A DNA stretch of 55,956 bases from Folioceros fuciformis (GCA_049999805.1 JBNGIO010006293.1:351102-407057); one strand, 5' to 3'. Shown: positions 22,121 to 35,435, counted from the first letter of the stretch. Made by a program: numbers and translations. Notes: generated by a model not told the origin, from the sequence alone.

Positions 22121-24088
22121 ATGGCCTACTTACTGCTAGGTTCTCTCCGAGACGTGGCGAGGTTTTGTGAGAAAGCACGGCTGGATGAGGCACTCAATGC
22201 TGCTCATTCCTTTCGGCAGGGCGGATTTGTGTTGCCCACGCATGTTCTGCAGTGTCTGCTGCAACGATGTACCAAAGGGAGGGAATTGGAAGTAGGGAGG
22301 AGGCTGCATTCGCTCATTGCTGAGAGGGGGTTCGACTCCTTGGTTTGGTGGGGCAACAAGCTGATTCGTCTCTTCGAGGTGTGTGGGAGTTTGCAGGAGG
22401 CGAATCAGGCGTTCCGGAGGATCTCCGAGCCTGATTCGAATGCTTGGCAAGCTATTATTCTGGCAAATTGCAGGCATGGAGCAGGGAAGCAGAGTATCAG
22501 GTTGTTCCAGGAGATGCAGCTTTCTAGGATTCAGCCGGACAACCATGTGTATGTTGCCGTGCTTAAAGCTTGTGCGAGCACGCGTTCCCTCGCAGATGGC
22601 AGGGCGATTCACGCCCAGATTGCAGAAGCTGGTTATGAGGATCATATCTTCGTTGGAAACACTCTTGTAGACATGTATGCAAAATGTGGTAGCCTGGAGG
22701 AGGCTCGCAGAGTCTTTGATGAGCTGCCGGAGAGAGACGTGGTGTCCTGGAATGCGTTGCTGGCAGGATTGGCTCAGCGGGGGCGAGGGGAGGAAGCTCT
22801 TTCACTTTTCCGGAGGATGCAACAGGAGGGAATGGAACCGGATTTGTTCACATTTTCGATTGTTCTCAAGGCCTGTGCAAGCATTGGAGGTTTGAAAGAT
22901 GGACGGCGGGTGCACATGCAACTCATGAACAGCGGCCTTGTGTCAAATGTTGTGATCGGGAATACCCTGGTTGATATGTATGCCAAATGCGGAAGCCTGG
23001 GTGAGGCAAGGGAGGTATTTGACAGCCTCCCTCAGAAAGATTTGTTCTCGTGGAATGCCATGGTTACTGGATATGCTAAGAGCGGGAGCTTCGAGGAAGC
23101 GTGGAGGCTCTTTGATCAGATGCCTGAAAGGAATGTCGTAACATGGTCTGCTATGATCGAAGAGTATGCTCAGTCTGGTCACGGGCAGGAAGCTCTCCAA
23201 CTCTTCGAAAAAATGCAGCAGGAAGGCATTAGGCCTAATAGGGTTACGTTCTTGGGTGCGCTCAAGGCTTGTAGCAGCATAGCAGCACTGCAACAGGGCC
23301 AGAAGATTCATACCATGCTTGTTAAAAGTGGGGTAGAGCTGGATGCAGTGCTTGGAAATACATTGTTGAGCATGTATTCCAAGTGTGGCAGCCTTGTTGA
23401 AGCCAGGGCAGTTTTTGACAGCCTGCCCAAGTCTGATCTCGTGACTTGGACGGCCATCATAGCCGCCTATGCCCACCATGGCCACGGACAGGACGCACTC
23501 CTACTTTTCCAGCAACTGCAGGCAGCAGGGATGAAACCTGATCACATAACATTTCTCTGTGTGCTCTCAGCATGTGGCCACGAGGGCCTTTTGGATGAGG
23601 GGTGTGCACTCTTTCAATCCATGTTCAAGAAATTTGGGATCAGTCCAGGGATGGAACATTATGCCTGCATGGTGGACCTGTTCTGCCGTGCTGGATATCT
23701 GGACAAGGCAGAGGATCTGATTAAGAACATGCCCTTGCAGCCAGATGTTGTAGTTTGGACCTCTGTGCTTGGAGCATGCCTTACCCATGGTAACATGAAG
23801 TTGGGTAGAACTGCCTTTGACGCTATCATCAACCTAGAGCCAGCTAATGCTGCAGCGTATGTGCTTATGTCTAACATCTATGAAGCGAGTGGAAATTGGG
23901 AAGGTCGAGCTGAGATTAGAGGCAAGATGCAAGCTGCAGGTGTGACGAAGACCCCAGGGAGAACGTGGATTGAGATTGACAATCAAGTTCATACTTTTCA
24001 GGTCGAAGACACAGACCATCCCCAACGCAAGGAAATCTTAGCACACTTGAAGCTACTTGGAGGGGCGACAGGGTGCGTAAACACTTGA
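22121..24088 (+). CDS. PPR protein, PLS class, E/E+ subgroup
   Basis: An intact intronless gene of 655 residues. After a short N-terminal region (MAYLLLGSLRDVARF) come about a dozen P, L and S motifs, recognisable by IFVGNTLVDMYAKCGSLEEA, ERDVVSWNALLAGLAQRG and PDHITFLCVLSACGHEG. The E1/E2 region follows (ACLTHGNMKLGRTAFDAI, AAAYVLMSNIYEASGN), then E+ (TPGRTWIEIDNQVHTFQVED), and the protein ends about 20 residues later without a DYW domain. PLS-class proteins bind organellar transcripts base by base and direct C-to-U editing; those lacking DYW rely on a partner deaminase (family knowledge). Motif VVTWSAMIEEYAQSGHG and its neighbours are less homogenised than in the cluster at 12-14 kb, so this is an older, separate gene. 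It is convergent with the DYW:KP gene. Plastid or mitochondrial location is not resolved. Confidence 0.88.
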   Translation: MAYLLLGSLRDVARFCEKARLDEALNAAHSFRQGGFVLPTHVLQCLLQRCTKGRELEVGRRLHSLIAERGFDSLVWWGNKLIRLFEVCGSLQEANQAFRRISEPDSNAWQAIILANCRHGAGKQSIRLFQEMQLSRIQPDNHVYVAVLKACASTRSLADGRAIHAQIAEAGYEDHIFVGNTLVDMYAKCGSLEEARRVFDELPERDVVSWNALLAGLAQRGRGEEALSLFRRMQQEGMEPDLFTFSIVLKACASIGGLKDGRRVHMQLMNSGLVSNVVIGNTLVDMYAKCGSLGEAREVFDSLPQKDLFSWNAMVTGYAKSGSFEEAWRLFDQMPERNVVTWSAMIEEYAQSGHGQEALQLFEKMQQEGIRPNRVTFLGALKACSSIAALQQGQKIHTMLVKSGVELDAVLGNTLLSMYSKCGSLVEARAVFDSLPKSDLVTWTAIIAAYAHHGHGQDALLLFQQLQAAGMKPDHITFLCVLSACGHEGLLDEGCALFQSMFKKFGISPGMEHYACMVDLFCRAGYLDKAEDLIKNMPLQPDVVVWTSVLGACLTHGNMKLGRTAFDAIINLEPANAAAYVLMSNIYEASGNWEGRAEIRGKMQAAGVTKTPGRTWIEIDNQVHTFQVEDTDHPQRKEILAHLKLLGGATGCVNT

Positions 24089-24676
24089 AAAGAAACATCT
24101 TCGGATGCAAGACAAACAGAAAGCAGATACGTGTTACAACTATCAAGCACTACGTCACACTAAAAGTTGGTGGGAACAAATTTCCGTTAGCAATCCCTTC
24201 CACCTTGAGATTCACCAGAGGTGTGCTATTCTTATGCAGCAAGCCAAGACCCAGCAAATATGGCATGCAAACCTGCGGACCCGGGTGGTCAGCGGACATT
24301 GACAATGCCCTGGTACTAAACACACGTTGTGGGAACAGCAACCAACTGGCGATGAACATGAGCATGAAGCGGATAGATGGCATGAAGCGGATAGATGGCA
24401 TGAGCGACACGAGGATATGAAGGCAAGCAAGAACAGGAAAAAGCCGAGCTAAAATAGGAAGAAAAGGCACAAGCAAGAAACTCTTCTCCTTGAAGATCTC
24501 AAAAGTCGGCAGGAACACAAGATGCCCATGATCTCAACCACCCGCTGTACTTTTTCCTGCTACCGGATGGAAGTACCGGGCCTAGGTTCAGCCGAATGTG
24601 AAGGAAATGTTTTTTAGGACCAACGTTTCTATTCAGGGTTTTACACGTAACGCTACCCAGTCCCTCTAACTGCTTC
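24089..24676. other. Convergent 3' flanks of two PPR genes
   Basis: A 588-base spacer between two stop codons. An 18-base unit (gaagcggatagatggcat) is duplicated in tandem near 24365-24400. No open frame of note. Confidence 0.5.
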
Positions 24677-26977
24677 TCATGGTCGACCCTTACAACTGCA
24701 ACTACCCGCTGCAAATCGATGCACACGGTATGCGTCCCTTACAACAATGCTTCTCCTTTCAACCCTGGACATGATCTCGGTGGAGCTGTGGCAATCGCTG
24801 CACATGCGTAGGTTCTTTGTTACTATCAAAGGTGCGCCACTGGGAGTGTTCAGAAGACCATAGGCTAGGGCTAGCTTCTCGGCATGCCCGCAGAGAGAAT
24901 CCTCCTTTTCCTTCTCAGACAGTGGCTTCAAAACCAACTTTGTGTGCGGGACGTGGCCCCCTTCCTCCTTCACCCGTACGTTCATGGTCTCTAGGATGAG
25001 GGAAAGATCGTCCCTACTATCTCCCACCACAAATGTGTGTACCTGCTCGTTAACCTCGATGCCTGCTACAGCAGGTTTCTTCTTAGCTCCTGCTACCATT
25101 CTCTGCCTTTCAATCCTCTCGGCATCTGCCCACCTACCTGCATTTGCATAGACACTGGCCATGAGAACATAGGTGGATGCCCGCTTCGGATCCACTCTGA
25201 CGAGACTCTCAAAACACCGCGTCGCCCTCTCTACATCCCCGTGACTTTTGCTGGCAGTCAGCAAAGACGTCAAGCCCACAAAATTGTCTTGACTTTCACA
25301 TGATAGTAACATCTTCTCTGCCTCATCTAGCTTTCCTGCACGCCCAAGAAGATCGATCATGCAATTGTAGTGCTGGACGTTAGGTCTGATGCCATGCTGC
25401 TCGACCATGGCACGGAAGTGCTTGTGACCCTCATCCACCAATCCCTGATGACTGCATGCGACCAAGACGTTAGTAAAGGTAGCATCATCAGGCTGAATAC
25501 CTGCGAGCACCATCTCCTCAAAACACACCAATGCCCTATGACCTTCATCACAAGATCCATACCCAGCTATCAGGGCATTCCATGTGACCACGTCCTTGGT
25601 GGCCAAGCTGTCAAAAACCGTGCGAGCAACTTCCAGTTCACCACATTTTGCGTACATGTCCACCAGGCATGTCCCCACCAGGATGTTATCTAGCTGTCCT
25701 CTTCCCACAATCTGTGAGTGCAGCTGTCTGCCCTCTTTCAGAGCGCCAGCGCTTGCACAGGCCTTTAAAAGGGAAGAAAATGTACAATCGTTACACAAAA
25801 TCAGACCGTCTTGCTTCATTTGTCCATACAGCACAAGTGCCTCATGACCAAGCCCGTGATTTGCATACCCAGATATCAGGGCCGTCCAGGTCACCACATC
25901 CTTGGTAGGCAAGCTGTCGAAAACCTGACGTGCATCTTCCAGTTGGCCACATTTTGCATACATGGCCACCAGGCAGCTCCCAACAAACAAATTAGGAGGA
26001 AAGCCACTGAGCAACACGTCGGAGTGCACTTTTCTGCCAGATTCCAGGTCGGTGGCCAGCGTGCAAGCTTGAAGGGCCGCTACAAAGACGTGAGCATCTG
26101 CCTTCGCACCTGACCTACACATCTCATGGTAAAGCTGTATGGCTTCCTTGGGTTTCCCATGTTTGGCATGTGCGGAGATGATGGAAACCCACATAAACGC
26201 ATCTGGCTTGCCAACATTGGTGAACACATCCATGGCCTCTTCTAACATACCTCCACCTGCGTACATACGCAAGAGATGGTTCCCCACGTAAGTACTTGAC
26301 TCGTACCCAAGCTTGACACTGAGATCATGAATTCTTCTCCCGAAAACTACATCCTTCTTAGCTGCACACAATTTGAGCACAGTATACAACAGGGACTGCG
26401 AGATAGGATAGTCAGTGACTGCCAAAAATTCCAGAGCTGCCGTGGCCTCAATAAGGTTTCCTTGCTGACATAATGTGATCACAGTTACAGCCGTGACACC
26501 CATTTCTGATCCTGCAGGGCGGCTGGGATCAGGCTTCTGGAAAAAGCTGAAGTGGGAGTTAGAAGGAGAGGCAGCTTGAGCCATCTGCACATCCAAAGCA
26601 GCCAACTGCTCATCCACCCAAGTTGGATTGGAGAAGTTGTCCAACCACAGGGCCTCGCCAGAACCTTTACGTCGGAAGTCCGGAGAACGGGAGCTCCTCT
26701 TATCTCGCCTGTTATCCCACCACATGGTAGGGTCGTAAAAAAACTGCCGCCACAACAGCTCCAGCTCCTGGCGACGACCATCCCTGGATACTGCTTCCCC
26801 AGCCAAAGACGTTGTGGGCAGTGCTGGGTTCCTCACGCTGCTGGACCTACTAGAGACTTCGTTGTTTGCTACTGGTTGACTCCATGAACTGAGCACAGCA
26901 GGAGCTCTTCGCACCATTGCCGTACACCCACCAGCGGGTTGGGTCCATGACGGATCTCTTTGCCATACTGTGGCCAT
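24677..26977 (-). CDS. PPR-DYW:KP protein with GRP terminus, candidate U-to-C RNA-editing factor
   Basis: An intact intronless gene of 766 residues: a non-conserved N-terminal ~150 residues (likely organelle targeting), PLS motifs (LFVGSCLVAMYAKCGQLEDA, KDVVTWTALISGYANHGLG), E1/E2, then a modified C-terminal domain. Where canonical proteins have the PG box (PGxSWIEV), residues 634-638 read KPAVA, followed by GIEVNEQVHTFVVGD. The deaminase-like zinc motif is H698-A-E700, with C726-S-D-C729-H. The last zinc ligands are C760 and C762, and the protein ends GRP instead of DYW. KP-box domains with GRP or DRH ends occur in hornworts, ferns and lycophytes and have been shown in synthetic proteins to drive U-to-C editing (established knowledge). 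All zinc ligands are present, so it should be active; the RNA target is unknown. Confidence 0.9.
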   Translation of the reverse strand: MATVWQRDPSWTQPAGGCTAMVRRAPAVLSSWSQPVANNEVSSRSSSVRNPALPTTSLAGEAVSRDGRRQELELLWRQFFYDPTMWWDNRRDKRSSRSPDFRRKGSGEALWLDNFSNPTWVDEQLAALDVQMAQAASPSNSHFSFFQKPDPSRPAGSEMGVTAVTVITLCQQGNLIEATAALEFLAVTDYPISQSLLYTVLKLCAAKKDVVFGRRIHDLSVKLGYESSTYVGNHLLRMYAGGGMLEEAMDVFTNVGKPDAFMWVSIISAHAKHGKPKEAIQLYHEMCRSGAKADAHVFVAALQACTLATDLESGRKVHSDVLLSGFPPNLFVGSCLVAMYAKCGQLEDARQVFDSLPTKDVVTWTALISGYANHGLGHEALVLYGQMKQDGLILCNDCTFSSLLKACASAGALKEGRQLHSQIVGRGQLDNILVGTCLVDMYAKCGELEVARTVFDSLATKDVVTWNALIAGYGSCDEGHRALVCFEEMVLAGIQPDDATFTNVLVACSHQGLVDEGHKHFRAMVEQHGIRPNVQHYNCMIDLLGRAGKLDEAEKMLLSCESQDNFVGLTSLLTASKSHGDVERATRCFESLVRVDPKRASTYVLMASVYANAGRWADAERIERQRMVAGAKKKPAVAGIEVNEQVHTFVVGDSRDDLSLILETMNVRVKEEGGHVPHTKLVLKPLSEKEKEDSLCGHAEKLALAYGLLNTPSGAPLIVTKNLRMCSDCHSSTEIMSRVERRSIVVRDAYRVHRFAAGSCSCKGRP

Positions 26978-27347
26978 CTGATGGGTAGCACTCTCGGAAG
27001 ACGAGAGGCCGCAGCTACAAGGATGCCTAGCTACTTTGCATCACCCAACAACTGAGGAGATCACAGAATCTTCAGCAAGTTCTGCGTGGACGATTGCCAA
27101 TGGCAAGGACACCCCTTCCCGCGTGCATTGTAGAAGCTCCCCATCACATCCAGCCAACACAAGAAACTAAATCTAAACGCTACCATCACAAACGTCTCCT
27201 CACCTTACCACCTAATATGCACATATCAGTATGGGCTGAACCGACTTGGATCGTCCAGCTCCTAACTCACCCTGGTAGTGCGACGTTTAGCTCGGCCTAA
27301 ATGATTTTCACTGACGACCGTCTGGTGAATCGCTTCCGGATCTGGAT
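26978..27347. other. Divergent intergenic region, PPR-DYW:KP and ALG1
   Basis: 370 bases separate the two start codons, so both promoters must lie here or overlap. No TATA element was obvious. Confidence 0.45.
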
Positions 27348-29821
<2,474 letters not shown>

Positions 29822-30399
29822 GTCTTGTTTCATTTCTGCCAATGCTGCTGGCGTCTACATAATAAGGGCAACAGATCGTCCAGAGACAGTTTACTACACC
29901 TTCTGAAACCTGCCTGAACACTGGTCCTCCTCCCTGAGCAAGACCTCTGGTTGGGAATCACAAGCCCACAAACTCCCCTCCCACATCCAAAACAGACCGA
30001 TGCGATGCACCCAAGCTGCGTTTTGGAAGTTTTCCAGCAATCCTTCTGGAACTCCACGAGCCGCGTCCAGGGAATCTCTCCGGAGCTCCGACCACACTCA
30101 CTGGAAGATCCGTCTCCAGCCAGACAGACTCTTCGACGAGCTGCAAGGGAAGGGAAATGCAGCAGTGTGTTCCTACTGATTCCAGGTGCAAGAACCCCAT
30201 CGTCAGAAACCGATGGTCATTCTATGAAACTCAGCAATAGAGCACCAGCATCACGGACTAGTTGCCTGCGACTATCTTCGTTTACACGCACACCTAAACT
30301 CAAAGGAAGGAACAGACTCACCCAAAGGCTGCTATGTGTGGCCTCGGTTCCGCTCCCCTCAAATGTAGTGTCCGGCTGTGCCATCCGGACTGAAAATTT
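29822..30399. other. Intergenic between ALG1 and the pseudogene
   Basis: No gene recognised. A plus-strand frame at 29951-30490 shows no domain and runs into the pseudogene's leader. Confidence 0.45.
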
Positions 30400-30885
30400 C
30401 GCCCGGGGTTCCGAATCCAGGGTAATGCGTGTCGTCCCGTTCCTTACCTCATGGCATTACATGACCTTTCCATTGAGCAACTGGCTCTGAATTCTGAGCA
30501 GATAAGATTGCAGGTTTCAAGATAACGGACTGTATTCTAGGGTAGGGGCAGCAATGGGGCATGTCTGTAGTAATGCGGGCTGTACTCATACTTGTGGCTA
30601 TCCACGGATTCCCAATAAAATGGGATGGGCTCTGTCAGAGCCTAGAGCATCTGCCACTAGTACCGAGGTCTCGCATCCCTACTCTCAATCCTAAACCCTA
30701 TGTGCGAGCGTATCGAAAACTGTGCATGCAGTTGGAACCCAGCATATTTCTGGATGGGTTTTTGTAGGCTTAGAATTCTTGGGGTCACAACCTTACGAAA
30801 TGTCCCATGGCCGTATCTCAATTTGTGAGTCGCAAGACAGGGTCTGATGCGGTTCTGGCTGCGCACAAAGCATCGCAGCAGTTCC
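30400..30885 (+). pseudogene. Decayed 5' copy of the CinA/NMNAT-like gene
   Basis: The sequence aligns with 32520-33105 of the intact gene downstream, covering its leader, exon 1, part of exon 2, intron 2 and the start of exon 3. Landmarks shared: ggtaatgcgtgtcgt before the start, gctatccacggat in exon 1, gggctctgtcagagcctag in exon 2, tgcatgcagttggaacccag at the exon 2/intron 2 junction, and ctcaatttgtgagtcgcaa in exon 3. A deletion of about 140 bases removes the end of exon 1 and intron 1. The start ATG context has an insertion and the frame is lost. Intron 2 sequence is kept, so this is a DNA-level duplication and not a retrocopy. Confidence 0.8.
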
Positions 30886-30889
30886 CTCG

Positions 30890-32660
30890 CTACGGCAAAC
30901 CAGACTTGCCATTAATCAGATGCCTGGTTTTTCGCAAACACTCATCTTTATTTGCATAACTGTAATGTTTTTTTTTGCTATGTATAGCTTTGTTTACATA
31001 ACAGTAAACGTTTTGCTATGTACATCCTAATTGCATAGCTGCAAACTTTTGCTATGCACAGCTCTGTTTGCATAATTGCAATTTTTTGTACAGCAAAAAT
31101 TGGGATATGCTTTCATGGCATGCAACCAAACAACCAGCTAGTAAGAGCTTTTACATTCAGATATTTTTCTGAGAGATGTTCAAGAAAGACAACACAACTA
31201 TGCCCTATTGCCGCATGCCTAGAAAGCTGGGACAGTCTATAAGGTAGGAATGTCATCCAAAGAGAAGGTAGGGATGTCATGGCAAAGGCCCCAGCCCACC
31301 ATACCCTTAATACTCATATCCAAGATGTGAGCAAACACTAAGCGCCCATGGCAACTGATTCCAGAGTTCAAAGTGTACCAACTAACAAAATGTGAGCAAA
31401 CACTAAGTGCCCATGGCAACTGATTCCAAAGTTCAAAGTGTACCAACTAACAAAATGTGAGCAAACACTAAGCGCCCATGGCAACTAATTCCAGAGTTCA
31501 AAGTGTACCAACCTAATACCTTTCATGCTGGCATTCGTTCTTATTCAAGGAAGGGAGCAAGATCTTAGATTCTAGCTCAATAATGCATTGAAGAGTTTCG
31601 AATTACATTAGCATCTTTTGTCACTAGGATGAGATTCCACCTAGGCTTGTCAAATTCCACTAGCATCTTCTGGCTTTCTTTGTCTCCACATGCAGTTGTG
31701 AGGTTGCTATGGATGACTCTAGATCACACCCAACACATTGTCTTGTGAGAGGGTAGTACATTGCTAGTATGATGTTGTTTGTGACATCTTATTCTCTATG
31801 ATCAAAGAGTATGGATTTTTCCATACACAAAGCATTCTTATACATTGTGCAACACAGTTTCCCCTAAGACTTACTTTTTTTCATTTCAAGGGAGCAAATT
31901 TGTGCTACATATGTGGTTGTCATAGATACCAATAGGGACACTATGTATGAGTACATTATTATCACCCCTCTAGGTTGGGCAGTTAAGAGATGCATGACAA
32001 TCAAGGTTCATAAATTTGCCCTTACATAGGATCTTCATGTTTTTATCCCTCATACTCTTGAGGCTTGTGAGTTCATGGTCCTAGATTTTACAAATAACAT
32101 CTTAAGAGTTATCAATACTTTCCTCTAGGCTACCCCTTCTGGCTTTTCCTCCTCTTATTTGGGTAGATGAAATTTCTCATATCTTTTAAATAAAATACTC
32201 TCTTTTTCAGAATACTCCCTTCTTAAAGTTTCCTCCTAATACAAGGCCTTTGATGTATTTTATAGAATAATTAATTAATTTTATAATAAAATTATTGGTG
32301 GCGAATTGTCATGCACAGAAGCCTTGCCAATTGCACAGTCGACAAACTCCACGACCTATCTATCGTAAAGAACTGTCTATTGTAAATGTCTGACTGCGAA
32401 TAGTCTAGCGTTGAGCTAACCTGTATTTTTTTATCCGGACCAAGGACTCTCTCCGTTTGATTTCCGCTTCCAAGGACTTCCACTTCGGTCAGATGCAATC
32501 TGACCGACTGTGTGCCATATAGATCCTGTGGGTTCTAAACCCGAGGTAATCCGTGTCGTCTCGTTCCTGACCTTATGGCATGGCCTTTCCGTTGAGCAGC
32601 TGGCACTGAATTCTAGATGCAGCTTGCGAGATAACGGATTGTGGTATCTTTGGGCAGGGA
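30890..32660. other. AT-rich insert-like region with two repeat arrays
   Basis: This separates the two copies of the nucleotidylyltransferase 5' end. At 30951-31100 about four degenerate units of 36-42 bases share ttgcatarctg and ttttgctatgtac. A clean 65-bp array lies at 31322-31516. The rest is AT-rich without a domain. It could be an old transposable-element remnant, but no terminal repeats or transposase motif was seen. Confidence 0.5.
31322..31516. repeat. 65-bp tandem repeat, 3 copies
   Basis: Three units with core tgtgagcaaacactaagcgc start at 31326, 31391 and 31456, a constant 65-base period, with only a few substitutions between units. Confidence 0.95.
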
Positions 32661-32665
32661 CAGCG

Positions 32666-34918
32666 ATGGAGCCTGTAATGAGGGCAGTCATTGAAGCTAT
32701 CCACGGATCCCCGACTCAAGTCGTCCTCCACCTCTCTGGTGGTGCTTCACAGGTAATCAGATAGGTGTGGGTGCTGCAATCCAAACGTGGGTGATTTGAC
32801 ACTGTCCGGATTTTATGTGAATGATCGAATTCGTGCAGGCTGTGGGATGGCTTCTGTCAGTGCCTGGTGCATCTGCCACCATCCTCGAGGTCACTGTCCC
32901 CTACTCCAGGGCTTCCATGGTTCAGCTTATCGGAAAAGTATGCATGCAGTATGAACCCAGCATGTTTATGGGTTAACTTTTGTGGTCTTCTGTTTCTTGG
33001 GCTCACAACCTCATGAAATGTTGCATAGCTGCCATCTCAATTTGTGAGCCGCGAAACAGCAAATGACTTGGCTTTGGCCGCGTACAATCGGGCCCTCCGG
33101 CTTTCCATGCCAGGTTGTCTGCAAGTTTCAGATTACGAATGTGCTTGACAGCTACGCTACAGTTCTCTTGCATTTTCGAGTGCTTCTGACGTTGTGAGAA
33201 CAGGTGTGCCAGTGGCAGGGATAGGCTTCACTGGTGCATTGGTGTCAGGAGCTCCAAAGCGGGGTGAACACAGGTAAGTCAGTTTGGTGACAGTAATGAG
33301 GTTGATATCTTGCGATCCGAACCCCGCCTTTGATTTGAAGGGAGGATCTGGCACCAGGTGTTTTGTGACAGCTCGAACCCTGGGAAAACAGTGGGAGTAT
33401 GATATCACGCTTTCGAAAGTAAGCTTGATGACTAAGCTGGAAACTGCTGTATGCATATATATCCTCCGACACGACACTATCGTTCTAACTACTCTCGTCC
33501 TTAGGGCTTAAGGGATCGTGTTGGTGAAGATCAAGTGACAAGTCGAGTTCTGCTCAAGGTGCTGTAACGATAATCTCTGTCTAGCAGTAGAAACTCTTGG
33601 TTACTGACGCCCTAGTCGAACCTCCTTCTTGGGCACCAGCAGAGAGTTCAACTATGTACTAGTCTTTTGGCAGACTTTGGCAGACGTGTGTGGAGTTCAA
33701 CCTAAGATCCCTTTGGATCTCAATGAATCAGATGAGATGTTGAGAGAGTTCACCTTAGACTACTCAGAGGACGAAAAGATCCAGCAGCTTCTGAGTGGGC
33801 AAATTTCGTCCATCACGTATGGGAAAGCTACTGGTCAGTCATGTGCATGGTCTCTGCTGTATTTTCTGTTTCTGGTGATCGTTTCCACCGTTCTCATTGT
33901 TTGGCGAGCTGTATGTGTGTGTGCAGTTTCACAGCACTGCTGTTGATAAAGTTTGTCTATTTGCAAGTAGCAGCCAACGAGGGAAGGAGAGTTGTACTAT
34001 GCGGATCCTTCAATCCACTGCACGAAGGTCATGTCAAGCTCCTGGACACTGCTTGCAGGTTAACTTTCTTGCCAACCAGCCCTCACAGGGCACCTGCTTT
34101 TTATGTCAACCTCTCTATAGGATGATATGCATTTTGCAAGTCCATGGTGGCTATGATCAGTCTTTCAGCGGGTGGTATTCCCTGCTTCGAGATGTCAGCC
34201 TTAAACCCCGACAAGCCCTCGCTGTCTCTGGAGGTGATCAAATCAAGGGTGAAGCAATTTGAGGATAGAGGTATTTCTTTCCTCCTCGAGGTGCAGTGTC
34301 TCTATTCCCATAATTTGCTGTTTGTCATGTCCTGGCAGGTCACAACAAATGCCTTCAAACATGCTGACAGCAGGCAATCATTTTGTATGCAGGAAAAGTG
34401 GTTGTTGTAACTAGTCAACCATACTTTTACAAGAAGGCGGAGCTCTTTCCCGACAGCTCTTTTGTTGTGGGTTTTGATACCGCCATCAGGTTACTTAACG
34501 TGAGACTTTCTTGCCCAACGTCTGCTGTTTCCCTTCGTCCGACTCAGACCCCTTAAAGACGGTTCACTCTTGTTCAGCCCAAGTACTATGGAGGCAGTCA
34601 AGCAAGGATGCTGGAGGTGATGTACTCTATCAAGCAGCTGGGATGTGACTTTCTTGTCGCAGGTCGCAAAGTGGACGGAAGGTTTCAGGTATGGAGCTTA
34701 CTGGTCACAAGACTCTTGTACAGAAGACAACCATCTGGTCGAAACCTACTGAAACCGTTGCCCATGTTACTTACTCATTGCAGGTGCTATCTGACGTGGG
34801 GATTCCTGCTGAAATTGAAGGTCTGTTCAAGGCCGTGCCTCAAGATTTATTTCAGATGGATATCTCTTCCACTGAAATCCGGAACCGCATCCTAAGTACT
34901 GAGAATGCGAATACATAG
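32666..34918 (+). CDS. CinA-like/nicotinamide-nucleotide adenylyltransferase-like protein
   Basis: Twelve in-frame exons: 32666-32752, 32839-32937, 33029-33113, 33204-33273, 33358-33418, 33505-33558, 33674-33833, 33974-34058, 34161-34270, 34393-34499, 34578-34688, 34784-34918; about 355 residues. The N-terminal half resembles a CinA C-terminal (amidohydrolase) domain (HLSGGASQ, SVPGASATILEVTVPYSR, GIGFTGALVSGAPKRGEHR). The C-terminal half is a nucleotidylyltransferase of the HIGH superfamily, with CGSFNPLHEGHVKLL near its start and the ISSTEIRNR signature at its end, plus VVVTSQPYFYKKAELFP. This two-domain layout matches a single-copy plant protein known in Arabidopsis as a nucleotidylyltransferase-family protein (At3g27610, from memory). 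The reaction is probably adenylyl transfer to a nucleotide-like substrate; the true substrate is not established. A broken copy of its 5' end lies 2 kb upstream. Confidence 0.88.
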
Positions 34919-35027
34919 GACATAGGCTTCGTGCAGTTAGCAGTCCAGGAGACAAAACGGTTGAAGGGTATGATCAAATTGGTTATGAGGATGGGCCTCT
35001 CCCACCACCAGCTTTACAACAGAATTG

Positions 35028-35435
35028 TTAAGTTACCACAGTTTCAACGAAGGCTGTTTGAAGTGGAGGACTTTCAACAGATTGCACAAACGAGACACTA
35101 AGTGGAAGAATATCCACAGCCGCAGCAGCCGCACCGGTGCTGTCAAGACTAGTGTTGAATTCGGAAATCAGAGTTTCCATGGGGTTTGCCCCGCCCTTCA
35201 GCCCGATCCTCATCTTCAATACATTCCCGTGACTGTCCACTTTTTGCTCCGCCTGCTCAGGCCGATTGGGTCTCTCTGCTGCTTCGTCCCACAGGGATAC
35301 GCTTTCACCAGAGGCGCTGTCACTGACATCACTGTCGGACACTAGTTCCGCGTCACCAGCCTCAGTGGAGACGATGGCGAGCAGGTCCTTGAGCATCACC
35401 GAGCATTCGTTAGCAATATGATTAGGGTCATCCAT
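35028..35435 (-). CDS. Small acidic protein, function unknown
   Basis: An open frame from ATG 35435 gives 135 residues; a longer in-frame start at 35642 adds Cys/Trp-rich sequence that looks non-coding. The protein starts MDDPNHIANECSVMLKDLLA (probably helical), then has an acidic Ser/Asp/Glu-rich middle (SDSDVSDSASGES) and a C-terminal part with LKMRIGLKGG and an Ala run. I recognise no family. Its stop lies about 110 bases from the stop of the convergent nucleotidylyltransferase gene, so the two 3' UTRs probably overlap. Codon pattern and a clean length support a gene, but it could be spurious. Confidence 0.5.
   Translation of the reverse strand: MDDPNHIANECSVMLKDLLAIVSTEAGDAELVSDSDVSDSASGESVSLWDEAAERPNRPEQAEQKVDSHGNVLKMRIGLKGGANPMETLISEFNTSLDSTGAAAAAVDILPLSVSFVQSVESPPLQTAFVETVVT

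Noticed and set aside
31860-32130. Possible retroelement remnant (short CYICGCHRYQGH-like reading)
   Set aside because: The zinc-knuckle resemblance is slight, the frame is closed at once, and no reverse transcriptase motif or terminal repeats were found.
34392-34500. Possibility that the nucleotidylyltransferase gene is also a pseudogene like its upstream copy
   Set aside because: All twelve exons have consistent splice borders and phase, and both nucleotidylyltransferase signatures are intact.
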